From NCBI RefSeq assembly GCF_017312725.1, contig NZ_BOPO01000004.1:19551-83550 (forward strand): a DNA stretch of 64,000 bases, given 5' to 3'. The stretch comes from Actinocatenispora comari. Lineage in GTDB: Bacteria > Actinomycetota > Actinomycetes > Mycobacteriales > Micromonosporaceae. How positions within the stretch are numbered: position 1 is the stretch's first letter; each line of letters opens with the position of its first letter. The translations under genes were made by a program, and so were the position numbers. This document shows, piece after piece, positions 25,122 through 35,081 of the stretch. The notes below the pieces were generated by a model. It worked only from the letters and a program-made list of their open reading frames with translations, was not told where the DNA came from and ran no database searches.

Positions 25122-25123
25122 GT

Positions 25124-25138
25124 TTGCCGGTCCGGCAA
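25124..25138. promoter_or_regulatory. 15-base palindrome between MarR and methyltransferase genes
   Basis: TTGCCGGTCCGGCAA has 7-base arms around a single T. It lies three bases after the MarR stop and 41 bases before the methyltransferase start. It can act as a MarR operator on the downstream promoter; a short terminator stem is the alternative. Confidence 0.55.
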
Positions 25139-25179
25139 GGAAAGTTGTCACGTCGGCCGGCGGCCGGCACGCTGCGGTC

Positions 25180-25800
25180 ATGACGGACGCGAGCGCAGCG
25201 ACGATGGACGGCGACTACTGGGACCAGCGCTACCGCGAGCGCGGCCAGCTGTGGAGCGGGCAGCCCAACGGCGTGCTCGTCCGCGAGGCGTCGGCGCTGC
25301 CACCCGGCCGGGCGCTCGACGTGGGCTGCGGCGAGGGCGCCGACGCCCGGTGGCTCGCCGACCGCGGCTGGCAGGTCACCGCGATCGACATCTCCCCGGT
25401 CGCGCTGGACCGGGCCGCCGCCGGTACCGACGGCTCGGCCGTGACCTTCACCCGGCTCGACCTCGCCACCACCGCGCCGGCGCGGGACGCCTACGAGCTG
25501 GTGTCCGCGCAGTACTTCCCGCTGCCCCGGCAGGCCGACCACGCCGCGCTGCACCGGCTGCTCGCCGCCGTCGCACCCGGCGGCACGCTGCTGGTCGCCG
25601 GGCACGACACGACCGAACTGCCGCCGCACGCCCACGGCGGTCCCGACCCCGCCGACTTCTACCGGCCCGACGAGATCGCCGCCGTCCTCGACGACGGCTG
25701 GACGGTACTGGTCGACGAGATCCGGCCGCGCGTCTCCGCCGCACCGCCCGGTACCGCACACACCCGGGACGCGGTGCTCGTCGCCCGGCGACGCGGCTGA
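25180..25800 (+). CDS. Class I SAM-dependent methyltransferase
   Basis: 206 residues. DYWDQRYRERGQLWSGQPN, the SAM loop ALDVGCGEGADARWLADRG and acidic AIDISPVALDRA are those of methyltransferase-25/tellurite-resistance TehB-like proteins, which methylate small toxic compounds. The final strand VAPGGTLLVAGHD is intact. It probably forms a small unit with the preceding MarR regulator, being 58 bases downstream with a palindrome between. The substrate is unknown. Confidence 0.87.
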   Translation: MTDASAATMDGDYWDQRYRERGQLWSGQPNGVLVREASALPPGRALDVGCGEGADARWLADRGWQVTAIDISPVALDRAAAGTDGSAVTFTRLDLATTAPARDAYELVSAQYFPLPRQADHAALHRLLAAVAPGGTLLVAGHDTTELPPHAHGGPDPADFYRPDEIAAVLDDGWTVLVDEIRPRVSAAPPGTAHTRDAVLVARRRG

Positions 25801-25940
25801 CCGCTGCGGGCTGCGTCACACCGCCGGCCGAACGCGTGACGACCCGCTGGCTCGCGCGTTGGTCGGATTGCGCCCCGTCCCCCGGGGCGCGCTCGGCCGC
25901 TGCCGGCCGGTTGTCCTTCCTCGGTTCCCGGCCGGCAGCC

Positions 25941-25994
25941 CGTGGCCCTCGACCCACCACCGGCAGCCGTGGCCCTCGATCTGCCACCGGCAGC
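25941..25994. repeat. 27-bp tandem repeat, two copies
   Basis: GTGGCCCTCGA begins units at 25941 and 25968, with partial copies on both sides (25928 and 25995). It lies in the 313-base gap between convergent genes; I see no gene or clear terminator in the rest of that gap. Confidence 0.75.
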
Positions 25995-26113
25995 CGTGGT
26001 CGGCTCGTGACGGCAAGCCCGGGGCGCGGGTTCGGCGCCAGACCCGGTTTCTGCTTCCCGGTCGCCGGCCCAGTGCGAGATTCCGGTGGCTCGGCCCCGC
26101 CGGTGGCCGGAGT

Positions 26114-27175
26114 TCAGCGCGCCAGCGCGCAGTCGACGATCGCCTCGGCCGGATCGGTCGACCGGTCGACCGGGACCGGGGTCGGCCGGTCGAGCGTGCG
26201 CCGCAGTACGGCGGGAAGCTGTGCGGGACAACGGATCCACGGGATGATGCCGGCCCGGTCGAGGATGCTCGCGTTGGCCCGGCCGTGCCCGGCCAGCGGC
26301 CGGTAGGTGAGCACCGGCAGCCCGGTGGCGAGCGCTTCCAGGCTGGTCAGCCCGCCGCCGTTGTGCACGACCAGATCGACCGCGCGCAGCAGGGTCGGCA
26401 TCTCGTCCACCCAGCCGAGCGCGACCAGGCCGGGTACCCCGGAGAGTCGCTGGTGCAGCGCCCGGTGCCGGCCGCAGACCACGACCGGGGTGGCCAGGCC
26501 GGTACCGGCGATCTCCCGGGCGGTGAGTTCCGGCCGGCCGAGGCCGAGCGAACCGGCGACCACCAGGGCGAGCTTCCCGGTGGGCGGCAACCGGAACGCG
26601 CGGCGGGCCGCGGCGATCTCGGCGCGCGTGCCGGCCGGCCGGAAGTCCGGCGGTACGGCGGGGGCGACGCGCCGCACGCCGGCGGCGCCGAGCCGGCGCG
26701 CCTGCGCCGCGGTCACGTCGTACCCGGCGAGGCAGGCGTCGACGCCGGCGGCGATCCAGATCCGGTGCACCGACGGGTCGGTCAGGTAGCTGATGGCCGG
26801 TACCCGCAGGGATCCGCTGCGGCGCAACCGGCCCAGCGCCTGGCTCGCCAGCGGGTAGGTGGAGACCACGGCGACGGTGTCGGGCCGTACCAGCCGCAGG
26901 ATCGGGCGGTCGGCGCCGCGCACCGCCCAGGCGGCGAAGCCGGTCGGCCCGGCACGGTCGAAGACCCGTACGGTCGCCTGGTAGCTCCACGGCGCCGACG
27001 TCAGCTGGCGGTAGTAGCCGGTGGTGAGCAGCTGCGCGAGCGAGCGCGGCAGCAGGTCGAGCAGGTCGTACCGATCGGTCTTGTACCCGGCGGCGCCGAG
27101 CCGGCGGGTCAGTTCGGCCGCGGCACCGTCGTGCCCCGCACCGACGCTGGCCGAGACGATCGCGACGTGGCTCAT
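26114..27175 (-). CDS. MGDG-synthase-like glycosyltransferase
   Basis: 353 residues, GT28-like two-domain fold. The N-terminus MSHVAIVSASVGAGHDGAA is the acceptor-side motif of monogalactosyldiacylglycerol synthases and processive diacylglycerol glucosyltransferases; the C-terminal half has VVAGSLGLGRPE, VALGWVDEMPTLL and HNGGGLTSLEALATGLPVL for the nucleotide sugar. It probably glycosylates a membrane lipid on the cytoplasmic face. The ATG at 27175 follows AAAGG. Its promoter carries paired BlaI-type boxes about 200 bases upstream, identical in layout to those at 38890. Confidence 0.87.
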   Translation of the reverse strand: MSHVAIVSASVGAGHDGAAAELTRRLGAAGYKTDRYDLLDLLPRSLAQLLTTGYYRQLTSAPWSYQATVRVFDRAGPTGFAAWAVRGADRPILRLVRPDTVAVVSTYPLASQALGRLRRSGSLRVPAISYLTDPSVHRIWIAAGVDACLAGYDVTAAQARRLGAAGVRRVAPAVPPDFRPAGTRAEIAAARRAFRLPPTGKLALVVAGSLGLGRPELTAREIAGTGLATPVVVCGRHRALHQRLSGVPGLVALGWVDEMPTLLRAVDLVVHNGGGLTSLEALATGLPVLTYRPLAGHGRANASILDRAGIIPWIRCPAQLPAVLRRTLDRPTPVPVDRSTDPAEAIVDCALAR

Positions 27176-27376
27176 CGGGCACGCCTTTCCCCGCGGCCGA
27201 GCGCGCAGGGGCCGGCACAGCCTCCGGGCGCGGTCGCGGGCTGGTTCGAGGGGTCGGTCGGCAGCCGTGGCCCCACCGGGCCGGTGCCGCGTGGCGCGCG
27301 TCGACCGACCGTACGCAGGTGTCCGTGGCGCGGCCGGCACGCGTGATGCACCGGGTGGCCGACCACGCGTCCCGAC
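27176..27376 (-). other. Long 5' leader of the glycosyltransferase mRNA
   Basis: The promoter between the BlaI boxes would start transcription near 27380, leaving about 200 untranslated bases. The frame stays open through it, but the peptide is Arg/Pro-rich and has no start with a ribosome site, so I do not extend the gene. I see no recognised riboswitch. Confidence 0.45.
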
Positions 27377-27423
27377 TACGACAGCGAGTGTAGTAACAAT
27401 GTCTACGACACTCAAGTGTAGTA
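27377..27423 (-). promoter_or_regulatory. Paired BlaI/MecI-type boxes over a promoter
   Basis: Box A is TACGACA-5-TGTAGTA (27377-27395) and box B is TACGACACTCAAGTGTAGTA (27404-27423). On the minus strand TTGAGT (27415-27410) in box B, 17 bases, TACACT (27392-27387) in box A form the promoter. Box centres are 27.5 bases apart, exactly as at 38890-38936. Confidence 0.85.
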
Positions 27424-27506
27424 ATTAACCGCCTACCTCAGGAGAACCCCGCGGCAGCCGCACCGGCGAGACCGCGTGCCCGCCGACGAGCCGGCGGTGG
27501 GACGGG

Positions 27507-27701
27507 TCACCGGGCGCGCCGCCCGGCGTGGCCGGCCGGAAGATCGGTGCCGTCGTCGAGCGGAAGGTAGTACTCGCAGCGGCACTGACCGTGAGCGAGG
27601 TCCGGGTGGTCGACGCAGCGGTCCTCGGGCGAGTCGTGGAAGCAGACGTCGCCGTCGTGGTCGACGTCGGGATGGCCGCAGGTGTGGCACGCGATCGGCA
27701 T
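27507..27701 (-). CDS. Small Cys/His-rich protein
   Basis: 64 residues starting MPIACHTCGHPDVDHD, then VCFHDSPEDRCVDHPDL and QCRCEYYLP. Six cysteines and five histidines in CxxC, CxH and CxC patterns suggest a zinc-binding microprotein. GGGGGA lies upstream of the ATG. It sits 249 bases after the MoxR-type operon on the same strand. I do not recognise the family; no other domain is present. Confidence 0.6.
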   Translation of the reverse strand: MPIACHTCGHPDVDHDGDVCFHDSPEDRCVDHPDLAHGQCRCEYYLPLDDGTDLPAGHAGRRAR

Positions 27702-27950
27702 GGCAGGTCCCCCGCGACCGGGCCGCCACGACGGATGGTCCGGTCGATCCCCAGGTCCGACGGCCCCGCCGGGGCGGGCCGCCGCCGGTGGAACCTGTGA
27801 GCGCGCCGAGCGTACGCGTCGACCGACAAACCCCCGGCAAACGCCGAGCAAGCCGAGCCCTCCTCCCAGACCGCCAGCGGCAGGTGGCGGTGCGGGCCGG
27901 CGGCCGAGCACGCCGAGCCGGCGGCCGAGCACGCCGAGGGCTGCCGGCGG

Positions 27951-28454
27951 TCAGCGGCGGGCGCCGGCGCGGGCCAGTACCCAGGCGATGACGGCGGTGC
28001 CGAGGGCGGCGGCGAACACCGCGGCGGTACCGGCGAGCGGGTGCGCCGCGCCGACGGCATAGCACAGCAGCGACGCGGCGAGCCCGACCCCGCACAGTAC
28101 GGCGGAGCGCAGCACCCGGTGGGCCGGCAGCGCCGGGTCGGCACCGGCGCCGCGCTGCTCCCAGCTCCAGGCACACAGCTCGGCGGCGGCGAACAGCAGC
28201 ACCCCGAGCGGGCCGAGCAGCCAGGTGCGGTCGGTGGCGAGCAGCCCGAGGGCCGGCGGCGCGCTGGCCAGCAACGCCAGGCCGAACCTGTCGTTGCGCA
28301 CCAGCAGGCCGAAGACCGCCGCGCCCAGGGCGAACACCGCGCAGATCGCGAACAGCGGCCGGCCCTGCTCCGGCCCGAGCGCGAGTGCCAGCGCGTTCGC
28401 GGCGACCACACCGGTCAGTGATCCCGCGGCGAGGCCCAGCCGCAGCCCGGTCAC
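27951..28454 (-). CDS. Membrane protein at the end of the MoxR/DUF58 operon
   Basis: 167 residues with five or six hydrophobic helices (for example VVAANALALALGPEQ, PLFAICAVFALGAAVFGLLV, LLCYAVGAAHPLAG) and few polar residues. I do not recognise a named family. The GTG start overlaps the DUF58 stop by four bases, so it is a co-translated part of the MoxR operon and probably works with the envelope proteins encoded there. The 249 bases downstream of it, up to the Cys/His-rich gene, show nothing else. Confidence 0.75.
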   Translation of the reverse strand: MTGLRLGLAAGSLTGVVAANALALALGPEQGRPLFAICAVFALGAAVFGLLVRNDRFGLALLASAPPALGLLATDRTWLLGPLGVLLFAAAELCAWSWEQRGAGADPALPAHRVLRSAVLCGVGLAASLLCYAVGAAHPLAGTAAVFAAALGTAVIAWVLARAGARR

Positions 28455-29742
28455 CGGGCGGCCCGTACGGTGCGGGACCGACCGAGCCGGCGCAGCCCGC
28501 CGACCACGGAGCGGGCCAGGCCGCCGGGGCCGACGGTGACCACCGGGATGCCGACGTCGGCCAGCGCGGCCCGCCGCCGGTCGAGCTCGAGGCGCCACAG
28601 CCGCCGGGCGATCACGTCGGTGGCCGACGCCGGCGGCGGCAGCGCGTCGCCCGCGTCCAGCACGGCGACCGCCACGGCACGCCCCCTGGCCCGCCAGTCC
28701 TGACAGAACCGGACCACGCTGCGCTGGTACAGCGAGGTCAGCGCGATCACCAGCGCGGACTCCGGTACCGGCAGCCGGTGCGAGACCCAGTTGTGGCTGG
28801 CGGTGTCCATCGCGTCGGCTCCCATCGCCAGCAGCGTCTCCAGCAGCTGGTACTTGGCGCGTTCGCCACCGGCGGGATGCAGCGTGCGCCAGCCGCCACC
28901 GAGCCCGATCAGCCCGACCCGGTCGCCGGCCTGCAGGTGTACCGAGGCGATCGCCCAGGCCGCCCGGGCGGCGCGGGCCAGCACCTCGGTGGTGCCGTCG
29001 GTGTAGGTGTCGAGCACGACGACGACCTCGCCGGACAGCTCCGGATGGTGCCGGTTGACGTACGGGCGGCCGTGCCGCGCGGTGGCGCCCCAGTTCAGGT
29101 CGCGCAGCCGGTCGCCCGGCTCGTACGGGCGAAGTTCGGCGAACTCGTAGCCCTCGCCGATCCGGCGCGCCTGGTGCACGCCCGCGACGGTGCGCGACTC
29201 GGCCGGGTCGAGCAGCCGGTTCAGCCGCTCCACCTGCGGCAGCACCCGCAGCGACGGGCCCGTCGCGACCCGGCCCTGCCACACCAGCAGGCCGTGCGGT
29301 GCGCGGGCGCGCACCCACACCTCGCCGGCGGCGTGCCGGCCCCAGAGCGCGGCGCGCAGCACCACCGGAAACCGGAGCGGGCCGGTGGCGGCCGGCATCG
29401 CCCACCGGGTCGGGTACGGCGGCACACCGACCAGCCCGTTCGGGGTACGGACCAGCACCTCCAGGTCCAGCGGGCCGGTCCAGTCGACGGTGATCTCGCC
29501 GCGGATCAGGTCGCCTTCCAGCAGCTGGCTGGTGTCCACCGTGAGCGTCGCGGTGACCGGCAGCCGGCCGGTCCGGACCAGACCGACGCCGAGGGCCAGC
29601 AGGAACGGTACGGCGAACGCCACCACCGCCGGCTGACCGGCCAGCACCGCGACGACCAGCGAACCGATCACGATCGCCAGGTACGGCAGGAGCCGACCCT
29701 CGCGGCGCGGCGGCAGCATCGTGGGCTGCCCGGTGGGTGCGC

Positions 29743-29746
<4 letters not shown>
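28451..29746 (-). CDS. DUF58 protein with vWA-like domain
   Basis: 431 residues. Two N-terminal membrane helices (about 20-60) are followed by a beta-domain and the DUF58 core EFAELRPYEPGDRLRDLNWGATARH, then a vWA-like fold starting VVVVLDTYTDGT. Such proteins are the partners of MoxR ATPases in metal-dependent maturation of envelope proteins. It overlaps the MoxR gene (start) and the next gene (end) by four bases each. Confidence 0.92.
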
Positions 29747-30728
<982 letters not shown>

Positions 30729-30732
<4 letters not shown>

Positions 30733-31277
30733 AGTCGCTCCACATCGTCGAGGATCATGCTCAGGTACCGCAGGTGCACGGGTGTGTCGGTGAGCTGGCC
30801 GGGATGTCGCGACTGCAGCAGCGCCCACGACGGCGGCGAGATCAGCGCCTGGATCCGCGGGACGTGCTCGGGCACCCGCGGGTCGAGGCCGTGGCTGTCG
30901 GCCAGCCGGCGGCGCAGCTCGTCGTGCAGCGTGCCGCGCGCGGCGAACGGGATCGGGCCGTTCGGCGTGGTCCGGAACGTGGCCGCCAGGTCGTCGGCGA
31001 GATCGCGCAGCCCGATCGGCAGCAGGCGGTGGGCGCCGTCGTCGTGCCCGGTGCGAAACGGCGACGCGGACACCTCGGAGGCGGCCGGCCAGGCGACCCG
31101 GGTGAGCAGCCAGCCCGCCGCGCCGGCGGCGAGCAGCACCAGCAGCACCCGCAGCACCGTCTCGGCCGCGGCCGGCCAGGCCAGCGCGAGCAGCACCGCG
31201 GCCACGCTGGCCAGTACGGCGAGGGTGACTCCCCGGCGCAGCAACAGGTTCCCGCTCGGCGGCGGCGCGGCCATCAC
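30729..31277 (-). CDS. Membrane protein of the MoxR operon
   Basis: 182 residues: two membrane helices (about 15-55), then a soluble C-terminal part with DDLAATFRTTPNGPIPFAARGTLHDEL and ISPPSWALLQSRHPGQLT. It occupies the place usually held by a small uncharacterised partner between DUF4129 and MoxR genes. GTG at 31277 (GTGA overlap) or the adjacent ATG at 31274 are equally possible starts. Confidence 0.75.
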
Positions 31278-32599
31278 GCCGCCCCGGTCGGTGCCATCGC
31301 GGCCAGGTCGGCCGCTGCCTGGCGCAGCGCGGCCAGCGCGGCGTCCCGGTCGGTGGCGGTGAGCGGATGGGGCGAGAACCGGGCCCGCTCGAACAGTTCG
31401 GTCAGCGCGTGCAGCGGCTCCGGCCGTACCCGCAGGCCGAGCAGCACCCGGTGCAGGTGCTCCATCGGCGCCTCGTGGTCGTACCGGGCCAGGCCGCAGG
31501 CGGCGAGCCCCTCCAGCAGCCGCGCGTACGCGCCGATCACGGCGGTACGCGGATCCGGGTCGGCGAGCATCGCGTCGATGCTGCCCACCACGGTCGCCGC
31601 CATCGCCTCCCGGGCCTGCGCGAACTCGTCCGGCGCCGCGGCCGGTGCGGTGCGCTGCCGCCGGCTCGCGCCGCGGCCGACGACGACCGCGACCGCCATC
31701 ACGGCGGCCAGCACCACCGCGCCGACCAGCGCGATCAGGATCCAGCCCAGCGCGGCCAGGTTCAGCCCGGCGAGCGCGCCGGGGTGCGGCGTGCCGGTCG
31801 CCGCCGGGGTCACCTCGGCCGGCGTCGGATCGATCGGCGGCGCGGACGGCGAGGTCGGCAGGCTGTTCAGGTACCGGTCGACGTCGCGGTGCGACATGCC
31901 CGCGCCGCCGCCGTCGTCCAGCGCGACGTAGCCGTCGATGGTGCCGTCGCCGTCGGTGTCGATCGCGCCGACCCAGCGCCCGTCGCGGCGCACCACGTAC
32001 AGCCGGCTCGGGCCGAGCTGCGAGGCCGCGTCCTTGCTCCGGACGAAGACGCCGTCGATGGTGCCGTCGCCGTCCAGGTCGACGCCGATGTCGGGCTTGC
32101 CGTCGTGGTCGAAGTCGCCGACCCGGGCGGTGCCGACCGGATGCGCGAGGGTGCCGCCGGCGCCGGTACCGCCGATGCCGGGCTGCGCCGTCGAGGTCGG
32201 CGGCGCGCTGGCTGCCGGGGTCGGCGGGTGCTTCGGTGCCGCCGGCGGCAGCCCGGTGCGGGCGATGCCGACCAGCGCCAGCAACGCCAGCGCGACGACC
32301 GCGGTCGGTACCGCGACGCGCAGCGTGTGGCGCAGCCCGCGGTCACCGGGCCGGCCCCGCAACACCAGCCGCAGCACCAGGATCACCAGTACCGTCGCGA
32401 CGATGCCGGCGCCGACCACGATGCCGACGGTGACCAGGATGGCCAGCCGGTCCGGGCGGCCGTGCCGCAGCGGGGCCAGTACCGAGGTGGCGGAGGCGGC
32501 GACGGCCAGCAGCGCCACCAGCACCACCGCGCCGAGCAGCAGCCAGCCGAGCCGGCCGGCCCCCGTAGCACGGGGCGGCGGGGACGGTGCAGGGTTCAC
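31274..32599 (-). CDS. DUF4129 membrane protein with calcium-loop insertion
   Basis: 441 residues. Three N-terminal helices, an extracellular region and a fourth helix (about 300-325) lead to a C-terminal DUF4129 domain (GAYARLLEGLAACGLARYDHEAPMEHL begins it). The extracellular region holds DFDHDGKPD, DLDGDGTIDG and DTDGDGTIDG, acidic loops like those of thrombospondin type-3 or dockerin calcium sites, which are not standard for DUF4129 proteins. First gene of the MoxR operon. The GTG start lacks a good ribosome site, so the N-terminus is uncertain. Confidence 0.8.
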   Translation of the reverse strand: MNPAPSPPPRATGAGRLGWLLLGAVVLVALLAVAASATSVLAPLRHGRPDRLAILVTVGIVVGAGIVATVLVILVLRLVLRGRPGDRGLRHTLRVAVPTAVVALALLALVGIARTGLPPAAPKHPPTPAASAPPTSTAQPGIGGTGAGGTLAHPVGTARVGDFDHDGKPDIGVDLDGDGTIDGVFVRSKDAASQLGPSRLYVVRRDGRWVGAIDTDGDGTIDGYVALDDGGGAGMSHRDVDRYLNSLPTSPSAPPIDPTPAEVTPAATGTPHPGALAGLNLAALGWILIALVGAVVLAAVMAVAVVVGRGASRRQRTAPAAAPDEFAQAREAMAATVVGSIDAMLADPDPRTAVIGAYARLLEGLAACGLARYDHEAPMEHLHRVLLGLRVRPEPLHALTELFERARFSPHPLTATDRDAALAALRQAAADLAAMAPTGAA

Positions 32600-32837
32600 C
32601 GGCCGGCCCGCGGTGTCGGCGTCGCGCGGTCGAGCGGGCACGCCGCATCGACCGCGGCAAGGGGAATCGGCATGCGCACCATTGTGCGGATCCGCCCAAC
32701 CGCGCGCGATCCCGTGGACAGAGAAGATCGTCACGCCGACTCATTGCGGTTTGCCCGACTCTGTCGCGATCCGCGGCCGCAACTGTCCATTCGGAAAACA
32801 CTTGCCAGGTTGGAAAGTAGATGTCATCCTCGACGGC

Positions 32838-33290
32838 ATGGCCGAGACCGCGGAACCGCAGGACCTGCCCGATGCCCGCGCCGCCGCCGACGCGCTCGAC
32901 CGGGCCGCCCGGGTCGCGCACGCCGCGCACGCCCAGGGCTGGCGGTGGGTGCGCATCTACCTGACCGGGTGGGCGATCGGCAGCGTCGGGCTGATCCTGC
33001 TCATCGGCCTCGGCGGCGCCGTCGGCATGGTCGTCGGGGTGGCCGCCTGGGCCGTGCTGGTGACCGTCGGCGTGCTCTGGGCACGCGGGCAGGGCGCCGT
33101 CGTCGCCGCGACGAAGTTCCGCCTCGGCATCGGTTCGGGCCTGTGGTCCGCGGCGTACGTGGCGATCCTCGCCCTCGGCGTCGCGATCCGGCCCGGCGCC
33201 GCGTACTGGGTGCCCGCCGCGCTGGTGAGCACGGTGCCGCTGCTGCTCGCCGGCTGGCTGCCGGCCCGCCGACCCCACCCGGTCTCGTGA
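32838..33290 (+). CDS. Small membrane protein paired with a winged-helix regulator
   Basis: 150 residues with a 35-residue polar start (DARAAADALDRAARVAHAAH) and four membrane helices. Homologous pairs of such a protein with a short winged-helix regulator are common in actinomycetes and uncharacterised. The stop overlaps the regulator start (GTGA). Upstream, ACTTGCCAGGTTGGAAAGT carries inverted ACTT/AAGT ends and may be the operator. Confidence 0.75.
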   Translation: MAETAEPQDLPDARAAADALDRAARVAHAAHAQGWRWVRIYLTGWAIGSVGLILLIGLGGAVGMVVGVAAWAVLVTVGVLWARGQGAVVAATKFRLGIGSGLWSAAYVAILALGVAIRPGAAYWVPAALVSTVPLLLAGWLPARRPHPVS

Positions 33291-33607
33291 CCGACACCCA
33301 TCCGCGGCACCGGTTGGCGGACGCGCTCAACTCGCCGGTCCGGCTGTCCATCGTGGCCGCCCTGTCCCGGGTCGAGAAGGCCGACTTCAAGGTCCTGCGG
33401 GACACCATCGAGGTCTCCGACTCGGCGCTGTCCAAGCAGCTGACGATGCTGGAGGACGCCGGCTACGTCAGCATCAGCAAGGGCCGCAGCGGGCGCCGGC
33501 CACGCACCTGGGTACGCCTGAGCAGGCACGGCCGCGACGCGCTGGACCGCCACCTCGCCGCCCTGCAGGACATCGCCACCCTCACCCCACCGACGACGAT
33601 GCCCTGA
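33287..33607 (+). CDS. Short winged-helix transcriptional regulator
   Basis: 106 residues, a single winged helix: RLADALNSPVRLSIVAALSRV, DTIEVSDSALSKQLTMLEDAGY and KGRSGRRPRTWVRLSRHGRDAL. It belongs to the ArsR/MarR-like HTH_27 group that has no separate sensor domain. It is translationally coupled to the membrane protein before it and probably represses that pair. Confidence 0.88.
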   Translation: MTDTHPRHRLADALNSPVRLSIVAALSRVEKADFKVLRDTIEVSDSALSKQLTMLEDAGYVSISKGRSGRRPRTWVRLSRHGRDALDRHLAALQDIATLTPPTTMP

Positions 33608-33682
33608 ACGCGACCGGTTCGTGCATGGCCTCGAACGCGACGTCCCGGTACGGTCCGAGGCAGACCGGACGAAGGGGTCGTC

Positions 33683-34966
33683 ATGCACTGGATCCGGACC
33701 GCAGCCATCGCCGTCACGGCCGTCGTGGCCACCGGCGTTCCTCCCACCGCGGGGCCGCCGCCGGACGAGGTGGCGACCCCGCAGGCGGCGGCGTTCGCGC
33801 CGATCGACGCGTCCGGCTTCACCCTCGACCCGGCCGGTACCGCGGCGAGCTACCAGGGCCTGGTGTCGCGGCTGGAGTCTGATGCGCGGATCCACCGGGT
33901 GACGCTCTCCAGCGTGCTGTCCTCCGGGGTGGTACGCACCGGCACCTGGCCGTTGTGCCACCCGACCCACCTGTCCTCGACCTACTCGCCGTCCGGCTTC
34001 TGCTGGGACCACGACGACGACACCACCGACCAGTGGGTACCGCAGGGCATCACCGGCTCCGGCGACGCCTCGGCGACCGGGTACGTGGACGGCCGGCGGC
34101 TGCTCGCGGCCAGCTGGCACGCGCCGTCCGACGCGTTCGCCCGGGTCAGCATCGCCGACTACACCACGCCGTCGGCCGGCGTGCCCTACCACCACCTGCT
34201 GCTGGTCGAGCCGTACCTGGACCCGACCGGTGCGCCGAACTTCCGCACCGTGCAGAACGTGCACGCCGATGGCCTGATGTGGTTCGGTGACCGGCTGTTC
34301 CTCGCCACCGGTACCCGGTTGCAGGTGTTCAGCCTGGACCACATCTGGCAGACGATCACCGGCGGCGGCTACGCCGGCAACGTCGGCCTGTACGCCGACG
34401 GCGCGTACGCCCGGTGGCACGCCTGGGCGCTGCCGATGATCGCCGAGTACCGCACCGCGTGGGGCGCCGGCGGCGGATGGGTGCCGTGCAACTCGAAGAC
34501 CGGCACGAAGCCGTGCCTGAACTCGATCAGCCTGGCGCCGGACCGGACCTCGTTCGTCACCGCGGAGTACTACGCGCCGACCGACGGCGACTCACCGGCC
34601 GGCGCCCGGGTGATCCGCTGGCCGCTCACCGACTCGACCACGGGGCTGCCGGAGACCGGCGTGGTGCACGCGACCGGCGCGTACTCCTCGCCGGTCTGGC
34701 ACCTGCAGGGTGCCGCGACGGACGGCACCGCGTTCTACCTCACCGGGGACTGCCCGGGCACGCCGCCGGCCGGTACCGATCCGAACGACTGGATCTGCAT
34801 CCACCGGGCGCTTCCGGGCGAGGCGCCGCACGTGCTGACCCAGGGCCCACCGCTGACCCAGAACCTGTCGTACTGGCCGCAGACCGGCGAGCTGTGGGGC
34901 ATCAACGAACGGATCGACACCTCGACCGGCGCCCGGGTCGTCTTCAAGATCATCCCGAATCCCTGA
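33683..34966 (+). CDS. Secreted protein, probable beta-propeller, function unknown
   Basis: 427 residues. A signal peptide (MHWIRTAAIAVTAVVATGVPPTAG) is followed by a domain with repeated WPLCHPTHLSSTYSPSGFCW, WVPQGITGSGDA and WFGDRLFLATGTRLQVF strands spaced like propeller blades. Six cysteines probably form disulfides. I recognise it as a conserved secreted actinobacterial protein without known activity. GAAGGGG precedes the ATG, and TACGGT about 30 bases upstream could be its -10. It is a single gene. Confidence 0.72.
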   Translation: MHWIRTAAIAVTAVVATGVPPTAGPPPDEVATPQAAAFAPIDASGFTLDPAGTAASYQGLVSRLESDARIHRVTLSSVLSSGVVRTGTWPLCHPTHLSSTYSPSGFCWDHDDDTTDQWVPQGITGSGDASATGYVDGRRLLAASWHAPSDAFARVSIADYTTPSAGVPYHHLLLVEPYLDPTGAPNFRTVQNVHADGLMWFGDRLFLATGTRLQVFSLDHIWQTITGGGYAGNVGLYADGAYARWHAWALPMIAEYRTAWGAGGGWVPCNSKTGTKPCLNSISLAPDRTSFVTAEYYAPTDGDSPAGARVIRWPLTDSTTGLPETGVVHATGAYSSPVWHLQGAATDGTAFYLTGDCPGTPPAGTDPNDWICIHRALPGEAPHVLTQGPPLTQNLSYWPQTGELWGINERIDTSTGARVVFKIIPNP

Positions 34967-35081
34967 CGCCGCAACCGAAAGGGCCACCCGACGCGGCCCC
35001 GACGGGCGCCCGCGCGCCGTCGGCCCGCGACCCGTGCGGCTCGCCGACCGGACGGGGAGGCCTCGTGCGCGTGGGCGCCGG

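Noticed and set aside
27176..27415. Extended start of the glycosyltransferase
   Set aside because: The extension would begin inside the BlaI boxes and its peptide is low-complexity; the conserved N-terminus starts at 27175.
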